From Microbacterium sp. LWO12-1.2 (lineage in GTDB: Bacteria; Actinomycetota; Actinomycetes; Actinomycetales; Microbacteriaceae), in contig NZ_JBEGII010000001.1 of assembly GCF_040675875.1 (NCBI RefSeq), positions 1,550,001 through 1,614,000 on the forward strand: a stretch of DNA of 64,000 nt, read 5' to 3'. The notes beneath the pieces are model-generated. The model did not search any database and was not told where the DNA came from. It was given only the letters and a program-made list of their open reading frames with translations. A program made the position numbers and the translations under genes. Positions 46,771 through 56,143 of this stretch are shown piece by piece (within the stretch, counting starts at the first letter, position 1; the number at the start of each line of letters is the position of its first letter).

Positions 46771-47682
46771 ATGGAACTCCATCAGCTCCAGATCCTGCGC
46801 GAGCTCGGCGCATTGGGCAGCGTGACCGCAGTCGCCGAAGCGCTGCGGGTGACGCCGTCCGCCGTCTCTCAGCAGCTCGCCACGCTGCAGCGCGGTGTCG
46901 CCACCCCGCTCACCCGGCGCGCGGGGAGGACACTCGCGCTCACGCCGGCTGGCGAGATCCTCGCCGCCGCCGGCGCGGAGGCGATCGACGCCATGGCCGC
47001 CGCCCGAACCGCACTGGACGATTTCGAAGGCTCCCCCACCGGGGTCGTGAGCATCAGCGGGTTCCACAGCGTGGGTCAGGTGCTGTTCGGCACGCTGCTG
47101 CGCGAGCTCCAAGCACTCGAACACGCTCCGACCGTGCAGCTCACCGATGAGGATGTCGCCCAGAGCGACTTCCCCGCCCTGACCGCGCGCTACGACCTCG
47201 TGCTCGCCCACCGCATGGAGCACTCGCCGAAGTGGCCGACACAGGGCGTACGCAGTCTCACCCTGGTGCGCGAGCCCCTCGACGTCGCCGTCGCGTCCAC
47301 CCATCCACTGGCGTCGCATCGATCGTTGACTCCCGATGACGTCGCCGGTGAGCTGTGGGTGACCAGCAGGATCGGCTACTCCCCCGACGACGTGCTGCGC
47401 GCGATCACCGCCGTCGCGAATCGTCCCGTCGACGTGCAGCATCGCATCAACGACTACGGAGCCGTCGCGGCGGTGGTCGCCGCCGCAGGTGGCGTGATCG
47501 GCATGCTCCCGCGGTTCACCTCGCGCAGCATCCAGGATCGAGACATCATCCGGCTCCCCTTGGAGGGCGTCAGCACGCATCGCATGATCGACGTCCTCGC
47601 GCGCCCTGAGAACCTCCGACGCCGCTCGGTGCGCGTCGTGGTGGATGCCCTGCAGCGGGTCATGACGCGCCTGAGCGAGTGA
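46771..47682 (+). CDS. LysR family transcriptional regulator
   Basis: 303 aa. N-terminal winged helix (LQILRELGALGSVTAVAEALRVTPSAVSQQLATLQ, about 6-40) followed by the two-lobed LysR substrate-binding domain (about 90-295). Divergent transcription from tdh-kbl and the shared palindrome make it the probable regulator of threonine breakdown; the inducer is unknown. Confidence 0.9.
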   Translation: MELHQLQILRELGALGSVTAVAEALRVTPSAVSQQLATLQRGVATPLTRRAGRTLALTPAGEILAAAGAEAIDAMAAARTALDDFEGSPTGVVSISGFHSVGQVLFGTLLRELQALEHAPTVQLTDEDVAQSDFPALTARYDLVLAHRMEHSPKWPTQGVRSLTLVREPLDVAVASTHPLASHRSLTPDDVAGELWVTSRIGYSPDDVLRAITAVANRPVDVQHRINDYGAVAAVVAAAGGVIGMLPRFTSRSIQDRDIIRLPLEGVSTHRMIDVLARPENLRRRSVRVVVDALQRVMTRLSE

Positions 47683-47723
47683 GTCTCATGCCGGCGGGCT
47701 CCGCCGATGGTTAGGCTCGGAGG

Positions 47724-49775
47724 ATGACCGATACCGCGAACCCGCTGCTTCAGCCGTCGACCTTGCCGTACGGCATCCCCGACTATCGTGCGATCCGTCC
47801 CGAGCACTACATCCCCGCGTTCCGCGCCGCGTTCGAGGAGCACCTGCAGGAGATCTCCCGGATCACAATGGTGCGCTCCATGCCGACCTTCGAGAACACG
47901 ATCGAGGCGCTGGAGCGCGCAGGAGAGACGCTCGATCGCGTGGCGCACGCGTTCTATACCGTCAGCTCGGCCGATGCGACGCCCGAGATCCAGGCAGTGG
48001 ATGAGCAGCTCGCCCCGTTGATGGCCGCGCACACTGATGCCGTGTCGCTGAACGGCCCGCTCTACTGGCGCGTGCAGCAGGTGTTCGATCAGCTCGACTC
48101 CCTCGACCTCGACCCGGAGCAGCGCTACCTCGTCGAGCGCCATCACCGAGAGATGACACATGCAGGAGCCGCTCTCGATGACGAGGCGAAGGCCCACCTG
48201 ACCCTGCTCAACCAACAGCTCTCGACGCTGAGCAACACCTTCGAGCGCAACCTCCTGAATGACACGAACGATCTGGCCGTCGTGTTCGACGCCGCCGAGC
48301 AGCTCGACGGATTGAGCGCCGGCGAGCTCTCCGCAGCCGCCCGCTCGGCCGCCGAGCGCGGGCTCGACGGACACTACCTCGTCTCGCTCACCCTGTTCAC
48401 CGGGCACCCGTACCTGGCGCAGCTGCGCAACCGCAACTCCCGTCGCGACATCATGGCCGCGTCGCAGGTGCGCGGGTCCCGTGACAACGCGAACGACAAC
48501 CGCCCGGTGCTGCGCGAGATCGTGCGCCTCCGCGCCGAGCGTGCGGCGCTTCTCGGATATGACTCGCACGCCGCCTACGTCACGGCCGATGAGACCGCCG
48601 GAAACCCCGGGGCCGTCGAGGACATGCTGCGCGCGCTGGCTGCACCGTCCGCCGTGAACGCACGCGCGGAACGGGAGGCGCTGCAGCTGATCGTGGACCG
48701 CACCGAGCCGGAGCCGTTCCCCGTCGAGGCGCATGACTGGGCGTTCTACACCGAGAAAGTCCGTGAGGCCCTGTACGACATCGACACGAGCGCGCTGCGC
48801 CCCTGGTTCGAGGCCGAACGGGTGCTGCAGGACGGCGTCTTCTTCGCGGCGACCAGCCTGTACGGCGTGACCTTCGCCGAGCGCCCCGACCTGGTCTCGT
48901 ATCATCCCGGCGCGCGGGTCTTCGAGGTCAGCAACGCCGACGGCTCGCCCCTGGGCCTCTACATCCTCGACCTCTACACCCGCGATTCCAAGCGCGGCGG
49001 CGCGTGGATGAACCCGGTCGTGAGCCAGTCGCGCCTGCGCGGCACATCCCCCGTGGTGGTCAACAACCTCAACGTGCCGCTGCCCGGAGACGGCGAACCG
49101 ACGCTGCTGACTCTCGACGAGGTCACGACGCTGTTCCACGAGTTCGGGCACGCCCTCCACGGACTCTTCGCGACCGTCACCTACCCGCATTTCGCAGGGA
49201 CGAACGTGTTCCGCGACTTCGTCGAGTTCCCGAGCCAGGTGAACGAGATGTGGATCCTCTGGCCCGAGGTCCTCGACAACTACGCGCGGCATCACGAGAC
49301 GGGCGAGGCGCTGGACCCCACGATCGTGGAGCGCCTCCGCGCCACCGAGACCTTCGACCAGGGCCACGCGACGAGCGAGTACCTTGCTGCAGCATGGCTC
49401 GATCAGGCCTGGCATCGCGTCGGGACGGATGCCGAGATCGACGATATCGCCGGTTTCGAGGCTGCGGCACTGGCCGACATCGGCTTGAACGATCCGGTGG
49501 TGCCGACCCGGTACTCCTCGACTTACTTCGCCCACGTCTTCTCGGGCGGGTACAGCGCCGGGTACTACTCCTACATCTGGAGCGAGGTGCTCGACGCCGA
49601 CACCGTCGACTGGTTCCGCGAGAACGGCGGGCTCACGCGCGAGAACGGCGATCGGTTCCGGCAGCTGCTACTCGGCGTCGGCGGATCGAAGGACCCGCTC
49701 GAGGCGTACCACGACTTCCGTGGACGTGTCGCCGACATCGCGCCGCTGCTCAAGCGCCGCGGGCTCGAGGCCTGA
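47724..49775 (+). CDS. dcp: M3 family metallopeptidase (peptidyl-dipeptidase Dcp type)
   Basis: 683 aa, normal for Dcp or oligopeptidase A. The zinc site is HEFGH at 472-476 (TLFHEFGHALHGLF), with the following VEFPSQVNEMW segment supplying the third ligand Glu. There is no signal peptide, so it degrades short peptides in the cytoplasm. The GYSAGYYSYIWSEVLDAD end favours Dcp over PrlC. It converges on the Nudix gene with a 6-base gap. Confidence 0.9.
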   Translation: MTDTANPLLQPSTLPYGIPDYRAIRPEHYIPAFRAAFEEHLQEISRITMVRSMPTFENTIEALERAGETLDRVAHAFYTVSSADATPEIQAVDEQLAPLMAAHTDAVSLNGPLYWRVQQVFDQLDSLDLDPEQRYLVERHHREMTHAGAALDDEAKAHLTLLNQQLSTLSNTFERNLLNDTNDLAVVFDAAEQLDGLSAGELSAAARSAAERGLDGHYLVSLTLFTGHPYLAQLRNRNSRRDIMAASQVRGSRDNANDNRPVLREIVRLRAERAALLGYDSHAAYVTADETAGNPGAVEDMLRALAAPSAVNARAEREALQLIVDRTEPEPFPVEAHDWAFYTEKVREALYDIDTSALRPWFEAERVLQDGVFFAATSLYGVTFAERPDLVSYHPGARVFEVSNADGSPLGLYILDLYTRDSKRGGAWMNPVVSQSRLRGTSPVVVNNLNVPLPGDGEPTLLTLDEVTTLFHEFGHALHGLFATVTYPHFAGTNVFRDFVEFPSQVNEMWILWPEVLDNYARHHETGEALDPTIVERLRATETFDQGHATSEYLAAAWLDQAWHRVGTDAEIDDIAGFEAAALADIGLNDPVVPTRYSSTYFAHVFSGGYSAGYYSYIWSEVLDADTVDWFRENGGLTRENGDRFRQLLLGVGGSKDPLEAYHDFRGRVADIAPLLKRRGLEA

Positions 49776-49781
49776 GCGACG

Positions 49782-50312
49782 TCAGCCGACGAGTCTTGCC
49801 TGTGCCTTGAACCAGGTGAGCTGGTGAAAGCTCTGCGCGAGCTGCTCGCCGAGCTCGACGAGAGGCAGGATGCGCACGTCGATGGTCTCGCCGGCGTCGA
49901 GCTCCTGGGGGCGTTCGTGTCGGCATCCGCGGGCGAGGAAATGGTGAACCCTGTTGTCCTGATTGCCCCAGTTCGCCCAAGTCCAGCCGAGGTCGATCAT
50001 CTCGGCGGCGACGTAACCGGTCTCCTCCATCAGCTCTCGTAGCGCCGCATCTCGGGGAATCTCGGACGCATCGACCGCGCCGCCGGGCAGCCCCACACCG
50101 ACCACCTCTGCGCCGTGGTGGTACTCCTCTATCGCGACGGCCGAACCGTCGTCGGTGAGCGCCAGGATCGAGACCCATTCGGTCTGCTCCAGCACGTAAT
50201 ACGGCGCGATGATCCGTCCAGTGGCATCGACGCAGTCGTCCGCGCGCAGTCGGATCCAACGGTCCTCCACGACCATCGACCGCGCAGTGGTCCGCCAGGC
50301 ATCAGGAGCCAT
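49782..50312 (-). CDS. NUDIX hydrolase
   Basis: 176 aa. The Nudix box is complete at about 78-100 (GGAVDASEIPRDAALRELMEETG), matching G-x5-E-x7-REUxEExGU, and binds Mg for cleavage of a nucleoside diphosphate-linked substrate. The arrangement of an N-terminal strand region and EEYHHGAEVVGVGLPGG resembles ADP-ribose pyrophosphatases; the exact substrate is unproven. It lies 12 bases downstream of clpX. Confidence 0.88.
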   Translation of the reverse strand: MAPDAWRTTARSMVVEDRWIRLRADDCVDATGRIIAPYYVLEQTEWVSILALTDDGSAVAIEEYHHGAEVVGVGLPGGAVDASEIPRDAALRELMEETGYVAAEMIDLGWTWANWGNQDNRVHHFLARGCRHERPQELDAGETIDVRILPLVELGEQLAQSFHQLTWFKAQARLVG

Positions 50313-50324
50313 GGTCGTCCCGTG

Positions 50325-51593
50325 TCAGGCGCTCTTGCGCTTGCGCTCCAGAACGATCGTGGGAGGCGCACCTTCGTCGACCGCTGCGCGGGTGATGATC
50401 ACCTTCGCGACGTCGTCTGCCGAGGGGATCTCGAACATGATCGGGCCGAGCACGTCTTCCAGGATCGCGCGGAGCCCCCGCGCACCGGTCTTGCGCTCCA
50501 CGGCCAGGTCCGCGATCGAGCGCAGCGCGTCCTCATCGAATTCGAGCTGCACGCCGTCGATCTCGAACATGCGCTGGTACTGCTTCACGAGCGCGTTGCG
50601 CGGACCCGTGAGGATGTCGATGAGCGCGGCCTGATCGAGCGGCGACACCGAGGTCACCACGGGCAGACGCCCGATGAACTCGGGGATCAGGCCGAACTTG
50701 TGCAGGTCCTCCGGCAGCACCTCGCTGAACAGATCGAGGTCCTTGCCCTTGTCGTGGAGCGGGGCGCCGAAGCCGATCCCGTGCTTTCCCACACGGGCCG
50801 AGACGATGTCCTCGAGCCCGGCGAACGCGCCGGCCACGATGAACAGCACGTTCGAGGTGTCGATCTGCAGGAACTCCTGATGCGGGTGCTTGCGTCCGCC
50901 CTGCGGCGGTACCGAGGCGACCGTGCCCTCGATGATCTTCAGCAGCGCCTGCTGCACTCCCTCGCCGGAGACGTCGCGCGTGATCGAGGGGTTCTCGGCC
51001 TTGCGGGCGATCTTGTCGACCTCGTCGATGTAGATGATGCCCTGCTCGGCGCGCTTGACGTCGTAGTCGGCGGCCTGGATCAGCTTGAGGAGGATGTTCT
51101 CGACGTCTTCACCGACGTAGCCGGCCTCGGTCAGCGCGGTGGCGTCGGCCACGGCGAACGGGACGTTCAGCTGCTTCGCGAGCGTCTGCGCGAGATAGGT
51201 CTTTCCGCAACCGGTCGGGCCGATGAGCAGGATGTTGCTCTTCGCGATCTCGACCTCGTCGGCCTTCTGCTCGGCGGTCTGGAGCGTGCCGCGTGCACGG
51301 ATGCGCTTGTAGTGGTTGTAGACGGCCACGGCGAGGGCGCGCTTCGCGGGCTCCTGGCCGACGACGTACTCCTCGAGGAACGAGAAGATCTCTCGCGGCT
51401 TGGGCAGATCGAACTCGGCGACACCGTCGGCGGAAGACTCCGCCATGCGCTCCTCGATGATCTCGTTGCACAGCTCGACGCACTCGTCGCAGATGTACAC
51501 ACCGGGGCCAGCGATGAGCTGCTGCACCTGCTTCTGGCTCTTTCCACAGAATGAGCACTTGAACAGGTCAGCGCTTTCACCGATACGGGCCAT
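50325..51593 (-). CDS. clpX: ATP-dependent Clp protease ATP-binding subunit ClpX
   Basis: 422 aa. N-terminal zinc-binding domain with Cys13, Cys16, Cys35 and Cys38, then the AAA+ module with Walker A GPTGCGKT and Walker [16 protein letters not shown] is the ClpP-docking IGF loop. It unfolds tagged proteins for ClpP. In many actinobacteria clpX follows clpP2 directly; here 4.5 kb of other genes separate them. Confidence 0.97.
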   Translation of the reverse strand: MARIGESADLFKCSFCGKSQKQVQQLIAGPGVYICDECVELCNEIIEERMAESSADGVAEFDLPKPREIFSFLEEYVVGQEPAKRALAVAVYNHYKRIRARGTLQTAEQKADEVEIAKSNILLIGPTGCGKTYLAQTLAKQLNVPFAVADATALTEAGYVGEDVENILLKLIQAADYDVKRAEQGIIYIDEVDKIARKAENPSITRDVSGEGVQQALLKIIEGTVASVPPQGGRKHPHQEFLQIDTSNVLFIVAGAFAGLEDIVSARVGKHGIGFGAPLHDKGKDLDLFSEVLPEDLHKFGLIPEFIGRLPVVTSVSPLDQAALIDILTGPRNALVKQYQRMFEIDGVQLEFDEDALRSIADLAVERKTGARGLRAILEDVLGPIMFEIPSADDVAKVIITRAAVDEGAPPTIVLERKRKSA

Positions 51594-51703
51594 GCGCGTC
51601 CTCCTAGGGGATCCAGAGATCGTCTTCCGAGCCTAACCTCTGCATCCGACACCGGGACGCATTGGCGCGTACTCTCCTCAACCGAGTCCGAGACGATACG
51701 GAA

Positions 51704-51736
51704 GGACCCGCAGCGCATCCTGCGCGCTGCGGGTCC
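51704..51736 (-). terminator. Terminator of the deo/aldehyde dehydrogenase operon
   Basis: A 13-bp inverted repeat, GGACCCGCAGCGC (51704-51716) with its complement (51724-51736), just past the end of the last operon gene. Confidence 0.65.
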
Positions 51737-51753
51737 CTGTCCTTGTGAGCCGA

Positions 51754-52605
51754 TCAGACCATGCTCTTCGTGTGCCACACCGTCTTGATCTCGGTGAAGG
51801 CACCGATCCGCTCCGGCGAGGCCACGACCTCTCCCGGCGGGAGCACGCGCGTGAGCGTCTCGGCGGCGGCGATCTGCAGGTCGATCCAGTCGATGTCGCC
51901 GGCGCCGGCGAGGTCGAGGGCGTTCACGTCCTGGTGGGAGGCGAGCCACGGCGCGATCTCGGCCGGCGACCCGGTGAGCACATTGACGACTCCCCCGGGT
52001 ACGTCGCTCGTCGCGAGGACTTCGGCGAGGCTGATCGCCGAGAGCGGGTGCCGCTCGCTGGCGATCACGACGACCGTGTTGCCCGCGACCAGGGCCGGAG
52101 CGACGACCGAGACGAAGCCCAGCAGCGCCGAACTCTGCGGCGCGACGATCGCAACCACCCCGGTCGACTCAGGGACCGAGATGTTGAAGTACGGACCGGA
52201 GACCGGGTTCGCGTTGCCCGCGACCTGCGCGTACTTGTCGCACCATCCGGCGTACCAGACCCAGAGGTCGATCGCGTCGTCCACCTGGGAGCCCGCGACC
52301 GCAGGCGACACGCCCTCCTGTGCGACGATCTCGTCGATGAACTGGGCACGGCGTCCTTCCAGGACCTCCGCGACGCGGTAGAGCACCTGTCCGCGGTTGT
52401 ACGCGGTGGCGCCCGACCACCCCTTCACAGCGGCGCGGGCCGCCACGACGGCGTCGCGAGCGTCCTTGCGCGATCCCTGCGCGGCGTTCGCGAGGAACGC
52501 ACCCTTCGCCGAGAGCACTTCGTAGGTGCGGCCGGACTCGCTTCGCGGGAAGGCCCCGCCGATCGCCAGCTTGTACGTCTTCGGCACGCTCAGTCGCTTG
52601 CTCAC
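51754..52605 (-). CDS. Half-length aldehyde dehydrogenase-like protein (no catalytic domain)
   Basis: 283 aa. It matches the N-terminal and coenzyme-binding part of the aldehyde dehydrogenase fold (GGAFPRSESGRTYEV, AVKGWSGATAYNRGQVLYRVAEVLE, GVVAIVAPQSS, APALVAGNTVVVIASE, LPGGVVNVLTG-like), but it ends before the active-site Cys and shows no catalytic Glu. Its start is a GTG overlapping the stop of the full-length enzyme (GTGA), so they are made together, perhaps as a heteromer. It does not look like random decay: the frame is intact and coupled. Confidence 0.8.
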   Translation of the reverse strand: MSKRLSVPKTYKLAIGGAFPRSESGRTYEVLSAKGAFLANAAQGSRKDARDAVVAARAAVKGWSGATAYNRGQVLYRVAEVLEGRRAQFIDEIVAQEGVSPAVAGSQVDDAIDLWVWYAGWCDKYAQVAGNANPVSGPYFNISVPESTGVVAIVAPQSSALLGFVSVVAPALVAGNTVVVIASERHPLSAISLAEVLATSDVPGGVVNVLTGSPAEIAPWLASHQDVNALDLAGAGDIDWIDLQIAAAETLTRVLPPGEVVASPERIGAFTEIKTVWHTKSMV

Positions 52606-54044
52606 GAGGAGGCTCCCTTCAGGTACGCGGTGAGACCCTGTCGTCCGCCTTCGCGGCCGTATCCGGACTCCTTGTAACCGCCGAACGGGCTCGACGGATC
52701 GAAACGGTTGAACGTGTTCGCCCAGATGACACCGGCGCGCAGGCGGTCGGCGACGGCGAGGATCCGCGATCCCTTGTCCGACCAGATGCCGGCCGAGAGA
52801 CCGTAGGGCGTGTTGTTCGCCTTGGCGATCGCCTCGGCCGGGGTGCGGAAGGTGAGCACCGACAGCACAGGTCCGAACACCTCGTCGCGGGCGATGCGGT
52901 GCGAGGCCTCGACACCGGTGAAGATCGTCGGCGCGAACCAGAAGCCCTTCTCCGGGATCGCGCAGTCGGCGGTCCAGCGCTCAGCGCCCTCGGCCTCTCC
53001 GATATCGCTGAGCTCGCGGATGCGCGCCAGCTGGGCGGCCGAGTTGATGGCGCCGATGTCGGTGTTCTTGTCCAGCGGGTCACCCAGACGCAGCGTCGAC
53101 AGGCGGTTCTTCAGCCGATCGATGACCTCGTCGTGGATCGACTCCTGCACGAGCAGACGGCTGCCGGCGCAGCACACATGCCCCTGGTTGAAGAAGATGC
53201 CGTTGACGATGCCCTCGACGGCCTGGTCGATGGGAGCGTCGTCGAACACGATGTTCGCGGCCTTTCCCCCGAGCTCGAGCGTCAGCTTCTTGGGCGTGCC
53301 GGCGACGGCGCGGGCGATGTCGCGCCCGACGCCTGTGGAGCCGGTGAAGGCGACCTTGTCGACGTCCGGGTGACGGACGAGGGACGCGCCCGTCGAACCG
53401 GCACCCGTGATGATGTTCACGACACCGGCGGGGAGATCGGCCTGCTGCAGGATCTCGGCGAAGATCAGGGCCGTCAGCGGCGTGGTCTCGGCGGGCTTGA
53501 GCACGACCGTGTTGCCGGCCGCGAGAGCGGGAGCGACCTTCCACGCGAGCATGAGCAGCGGGAAGTTCCACGGGATGATCTGCCCGGCGACGCCGAGCGC
53601 ACGGGGGTTCGCACCGAGTCCGGCGTGATCGAGCTTGTCGGCCCATCCCGCGTAGTAGAAGAACCAGGAGGCGACGAGGGGCACGTCGACGTCGCGGCTC
53701 TCCTTGATCGGCTTGCCGTTGTCGAGGCTCTCGGCGACGGCGAGCTCGCGAGCGCGTTCCTGCACCAGGCGAGCGATGCGGAACAGGTACTTCCCGCGGT
53801 CGCGGCCGCTCATCTTCGACCAGGTCTTGTCGTAGGCACGGCGGGCTGCGGCGACGGCGCGGTCGACGTCCTCATCGCTCGCCGAGGCGATCTCCGCGAT
53901 GCGCTTCTCGCTCGACGGCGAGATCGTGGTGAAGCTGGAGCCGGTGCCGTCGACGAACTCGCCGTCGATGAACAGGCCGTAGCTGTCCTTGAGGTTCAGG
54001 ACCGCCGTGGACTCGGGGGCCGGAGCGTATTCCAGGAAAGACAT
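52602..54044 (-). CDS. Aldehyde dehydrogenase family protein
   Basis: 480 aa, full length. LELGGKAANIVFDDA contains the general base Glu257 and FNQGHVCCAGSRL the catalytic Cys291; PWNFPLLMLAWK and FTGSTGVGRDIA are NAD-binding segments. Next to deoC it probably oxidises the acetaldehyde released by deoxyribose phosphate aldolase. It follows deoC by 10 bases. Confidence 0.9.
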   Translation of the reverse strand: MSFLEYAPAPESTAVLNLKDSYGLFIDGEFVDGTGSSFTTISPSSEKRIAEIASASDEDVDRAVAAARRAYDKTWSKMSGRDRGKYLFRIARLVQERARELAVAESLDNGKPIKESRDVDVPLVASWFFYYAGWADKLDHAGLGANPRALGVAGQIIPWNFPLLMLAWKVAPALAAGNTVVLKPAETTPLTALIFAEILQQADLPAGVVNIITGAGSTGASLVRHPDVDKVAFTGSTGVGRDIARAVAGTPKKLTLELGGKAANIVFDDAPIDQAVEGIVNGIFFNQGHVCCAGSRLLVQESIHDEVIDRLKNRLSTLRLGDPLDKNTDIGAINSAAQLARIRELSDIGEAEGAERWTADCAIPEKGFWFAPTIFTGVEASHRIARDEVFGPVLSVLTFRTPAEAIAKANNTPYGLSAGIWSDKGSRILAVADRLRAGVIWANTFNRFDPSSPFGGYKESGYGREGGRQGLTAYLKGASS

Positions 54045-54054
54045 ATGAGGGTTC

Positions 54055-55056
54055 CTAGTCGATCGTGACGTAGTCGGGGCCGGAGTAGTGGCCGGTTGTG
54101 AGCTTCTGGCGCTGCAGCAGCACGTCGTTCAGAAGGCTCGAAGCGCCGAAGCGGAACAGGTGCGGCTGAAGCCACTCCTCGCCGACCGTCTCGGCGACCG
54201 TGACGAGGTACTTCACCGCGTCCTTGGAGGTGCGGATGCCGCCGGCCGGCTTCACGCCGATCTTCTCGCCCGTGCCCTGGTGCCAGTCGCGCACCGTCTC
54301 GAGCATCAGCAGCGTGGTGGGAAGGGTCGCAGCCGGCTGCACCTTTCCGGTCGACGTCTTGATGAAGTCGCCGCCGGCGAGGATGCCGAGCCACGACGCC
54401 CGCTTGATGTTGTCGTACGTGTTCAGCTCACCCGTCTCGAGGATGACCTTGAGCGAGGCGTAGGAGCCGTCCGCGCGGCGGCAGGCGTCCTTGACCTGAG
54501 AGATCTGGTCGAACACCAGTCCGTACCGTCCGGAGAGGAACGCCCCGCGATCGATCACCATGTCGATCTCGTCTGCACCCGCGGCGACCGCCTCGGCGGT
54601 GTCGGCGAGCTTGATCGCGAGGGAGGAGCGACCGCTGGGGAAGGCGGTGGCGACGGCGGCGACCGAGATCAGGCCGTCGTCGGGGTCGCCGTGCAGTGCG
54701 CCGAGGGCGGCGACCGCATCCGGCACCATGTCGCCGTAGACGCAGACGGCGGCGACCTTGGGTGTCGATGGATCGGCGGCATCGGGGTTCTTCGCCTTGG
54801 CGACGAGCGAGCGCACCTTGCCGGGGGTGTCTGATCCTTCGAGCGTGGTCAGGTCGATCAGCGTGATGATCTTGTCGAGGGCCCAGGCCTTCGACGTCGT
54901 CTTGATCGAGCGCGTGCCGAGCCCGGCGGCGCGCTGCTCCAGGCCGACGGCGTCGACGCCAGGAAGGCCGTGCAGGAAGCGACGGAGCGTGGCGTCATCC
55001 GGCTCACCGCCGAGGACATCCACCGCCGTCCTGCGGCTGAGTTCTGTGGTCGTCAC
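54055..55056 (-). CDS. deoC: Deoxyribose-phosphate aldolase
   Basis: 333 aa. It splits 2-deoxyribose 5-phosphate into glyceraldehyde 3-phosphate and acetaldehyde. The Schiff-base lysine is Lys233 in GGDFIKTSTGK, and the second active-site lysine lies in SLKVILETG (Lys203). The protein is longer than the ~220-260 aa bacterial form because of an N-terminal segment, as in the eukaryote-like subgroup. It starts with GTG in a GTGA overlap with the regulator gene. Confidence 0.95.
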   Translation of the reverse strand: MTTTELSRRTAVDVLGGEPDDATLRRFLHGLPGVDAVGLEQRAAGLGTRSIKTTSKAWALDKIITLIDLTTLEGSDTPGKVRSLVAKAKNPDAADPSTPKVAAVCVYGDMVPDAVAALGALHGDPDDGLISVAAVATAFPSGRSSLAIKLADTAEAVAAGADEIDMVIDRGAFLSGRYGLVFDQISQVKDACRRADGSYASLKVILETGELNTYDNIKRASWLGILAGGDFIKTSTGKVQPAATLPTTLLMLETVRDWHQGTGEKIGVKPAGGIRTSKDAVKYLVTVAETVGEEWLQPHLFRFGASSLLNDVLLQRQKLTTGHYSGPDYVTID

Positions 55057-55988
55057 TGTTCCTCCAACAATGCTCGTGCTGTGGTCTCATCGGTCACCAG
55101 AACGCTGCACAGGCCACTGGTGACCACTGTGCGCGCGATGTCGTGCTTGGCGCGGCCGGCGGTCACGAAGATCGCCCGCTCCGCGCCACGAAGTCGGTCC
55201 AGCGCGACGCCCACGGTGCGGGCGTCGAGCTGGGAGTCGACGATGTTGCCCTCGGCGTCGACGTAGCGACCGAGCACATCTCCGACGGCTCCTCGTCGCG
55301 CGAGCTCTTCGACATCCTCTGCACTGAGGTAGCCGTTCTCGACGTGAGCGGATGTCGCGTCGCACGGGCCCGCCGTGAAGAGGAACGCCTGCGCTTCCGC
55401 CGCCTCTTCGAGAATCGCAGCCACGGTGCGGTCCGACTCGATGGCCTGCTTGGTCTCGACGCGCTCCAGGATCGCGGGGCTCGGCAGCAGTGAGACGTGT
55501 CCGGACGCGCGCTGCGCGATCGTCACGGCAAGGCCGGCGGCTCCCCCGGATCGACGGTTGAGGCTGACGCCTCCGTTGAGCTGCACGACGGTCACCCCGC
55601 TGGCCCACCCGTCCGGCAGCGCTTCGGCGACCGCGCGCAACGTACGACCCCAGCTCACGCCAAGGGTCCGAGGCACGGGGCGCAGCGCCGTGAGGTAGTC
55701 CGCCGCGGCCTGCGCCACGCGCTCGAGCGTGCCGTCGTCGCCGTCCGGCGCGGGCACCACAACGGCTTCGGCGAGGCCGTGGCGCTCGACGAGGAGCCTC
55801 TCCAGACCCAGACGCCGAGCGCGCGGGTGCACGATCTCGATGCGGACGATGCCGCGTTCCCGCGCCTGGGTCAGCAGACGCCCGACCTTCCAGCGCGACA
55901 CCTTGAGGAGGGCGCCGATCTCGTCCTGGGTCTTGTCCTCGTCGTAATACAGCTCGGCGATGCGGACCATGAGCAGTTCGTCTTCCAC
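55053..55988 (-). CDS. SorC/DeoR-type sugar-binding transcriptional regulator
   Basis: 311 aa. An N-terminal HTH (DKTQDEIGALLKVSRWKVGRLLTQARERGIVRI, about 18-48) is followed by a SorC sugar-phosphate binding domain with TLGVSWGRTLRAVA and VQLNGGVS. As the first gene of the deoC operon it is likely a repressor responding to deoxyribose phosphate. The GTG start at 55988 follows an excellent AAGGAGG at 6 bases. Confidence 0.9.
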   Translation of the reverse strand: MEDELLMVRIAELYYDEDKTQDEIGALLKVSRWKVGRLLTQARERGIVRIEIVHPRARRLGLERLLVERHGLAEAVVVPAPDGDDGTLERVAQAAADYLTALRPVPRTLGVSWGRTLRAVAEALPDGWASGVTVVQLNGGVSLNRRSGGAAGLAVTIAQRASGHVSLLPSPAILERVETKQAIESDRTVAAILEEAAEAQAFLFTAGPCDATSAHVENGYLSAEDVEELARRGAVGDVLGRYVDAEGNIVDSQLDARTVGVALDRLRGAERAIFVTAGRAKHDIARTVVTSGLCSVLVTDETTARALLEEQ

Positions 55989-56097
55989 GGCAACCTCCTT
56001 CCGTGTACAGCGTACGGCTGTTCCCCCGGAGGTGCACGTCTTTGCTCATATGAGCATCCCGCCCACGGGGCCCTGCGCATCTGCCGCTCAGACACAC

Positions 56098-56134
56098 AGA
56101 AGGGGCGGCAGTCGCGATGACTGCCGCCCCTTCT
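56098..56134. terminator. Terminator downstream of clpP2
   Basis: A 16-bp perfect inverted repeat, AGAAGGGGCGGCAGTC (56098-56113) and its complement (56119-56134), with a GCGAT loop. It ends the clpP1-clpP2 transcript and isolates it from the deo operon. Confidence 0.75.
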
Positions 56135-56143
56135 GGGTGATCG

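Noticed and set aside
47454..49535. 693-codon minus-strand frame opposite the M3 peptidase gene
   Set aside because: Antisense shadow; the plus-strand protein has a full zinc site and family length.
51754..52605. Half-length aldehyde dehydrogenase as a frameshifted pseudogene
   Set aside because: No continuation of the fold is found in another frame in the following 160 bases, which hold a terminator; the frame is intact and coupled.
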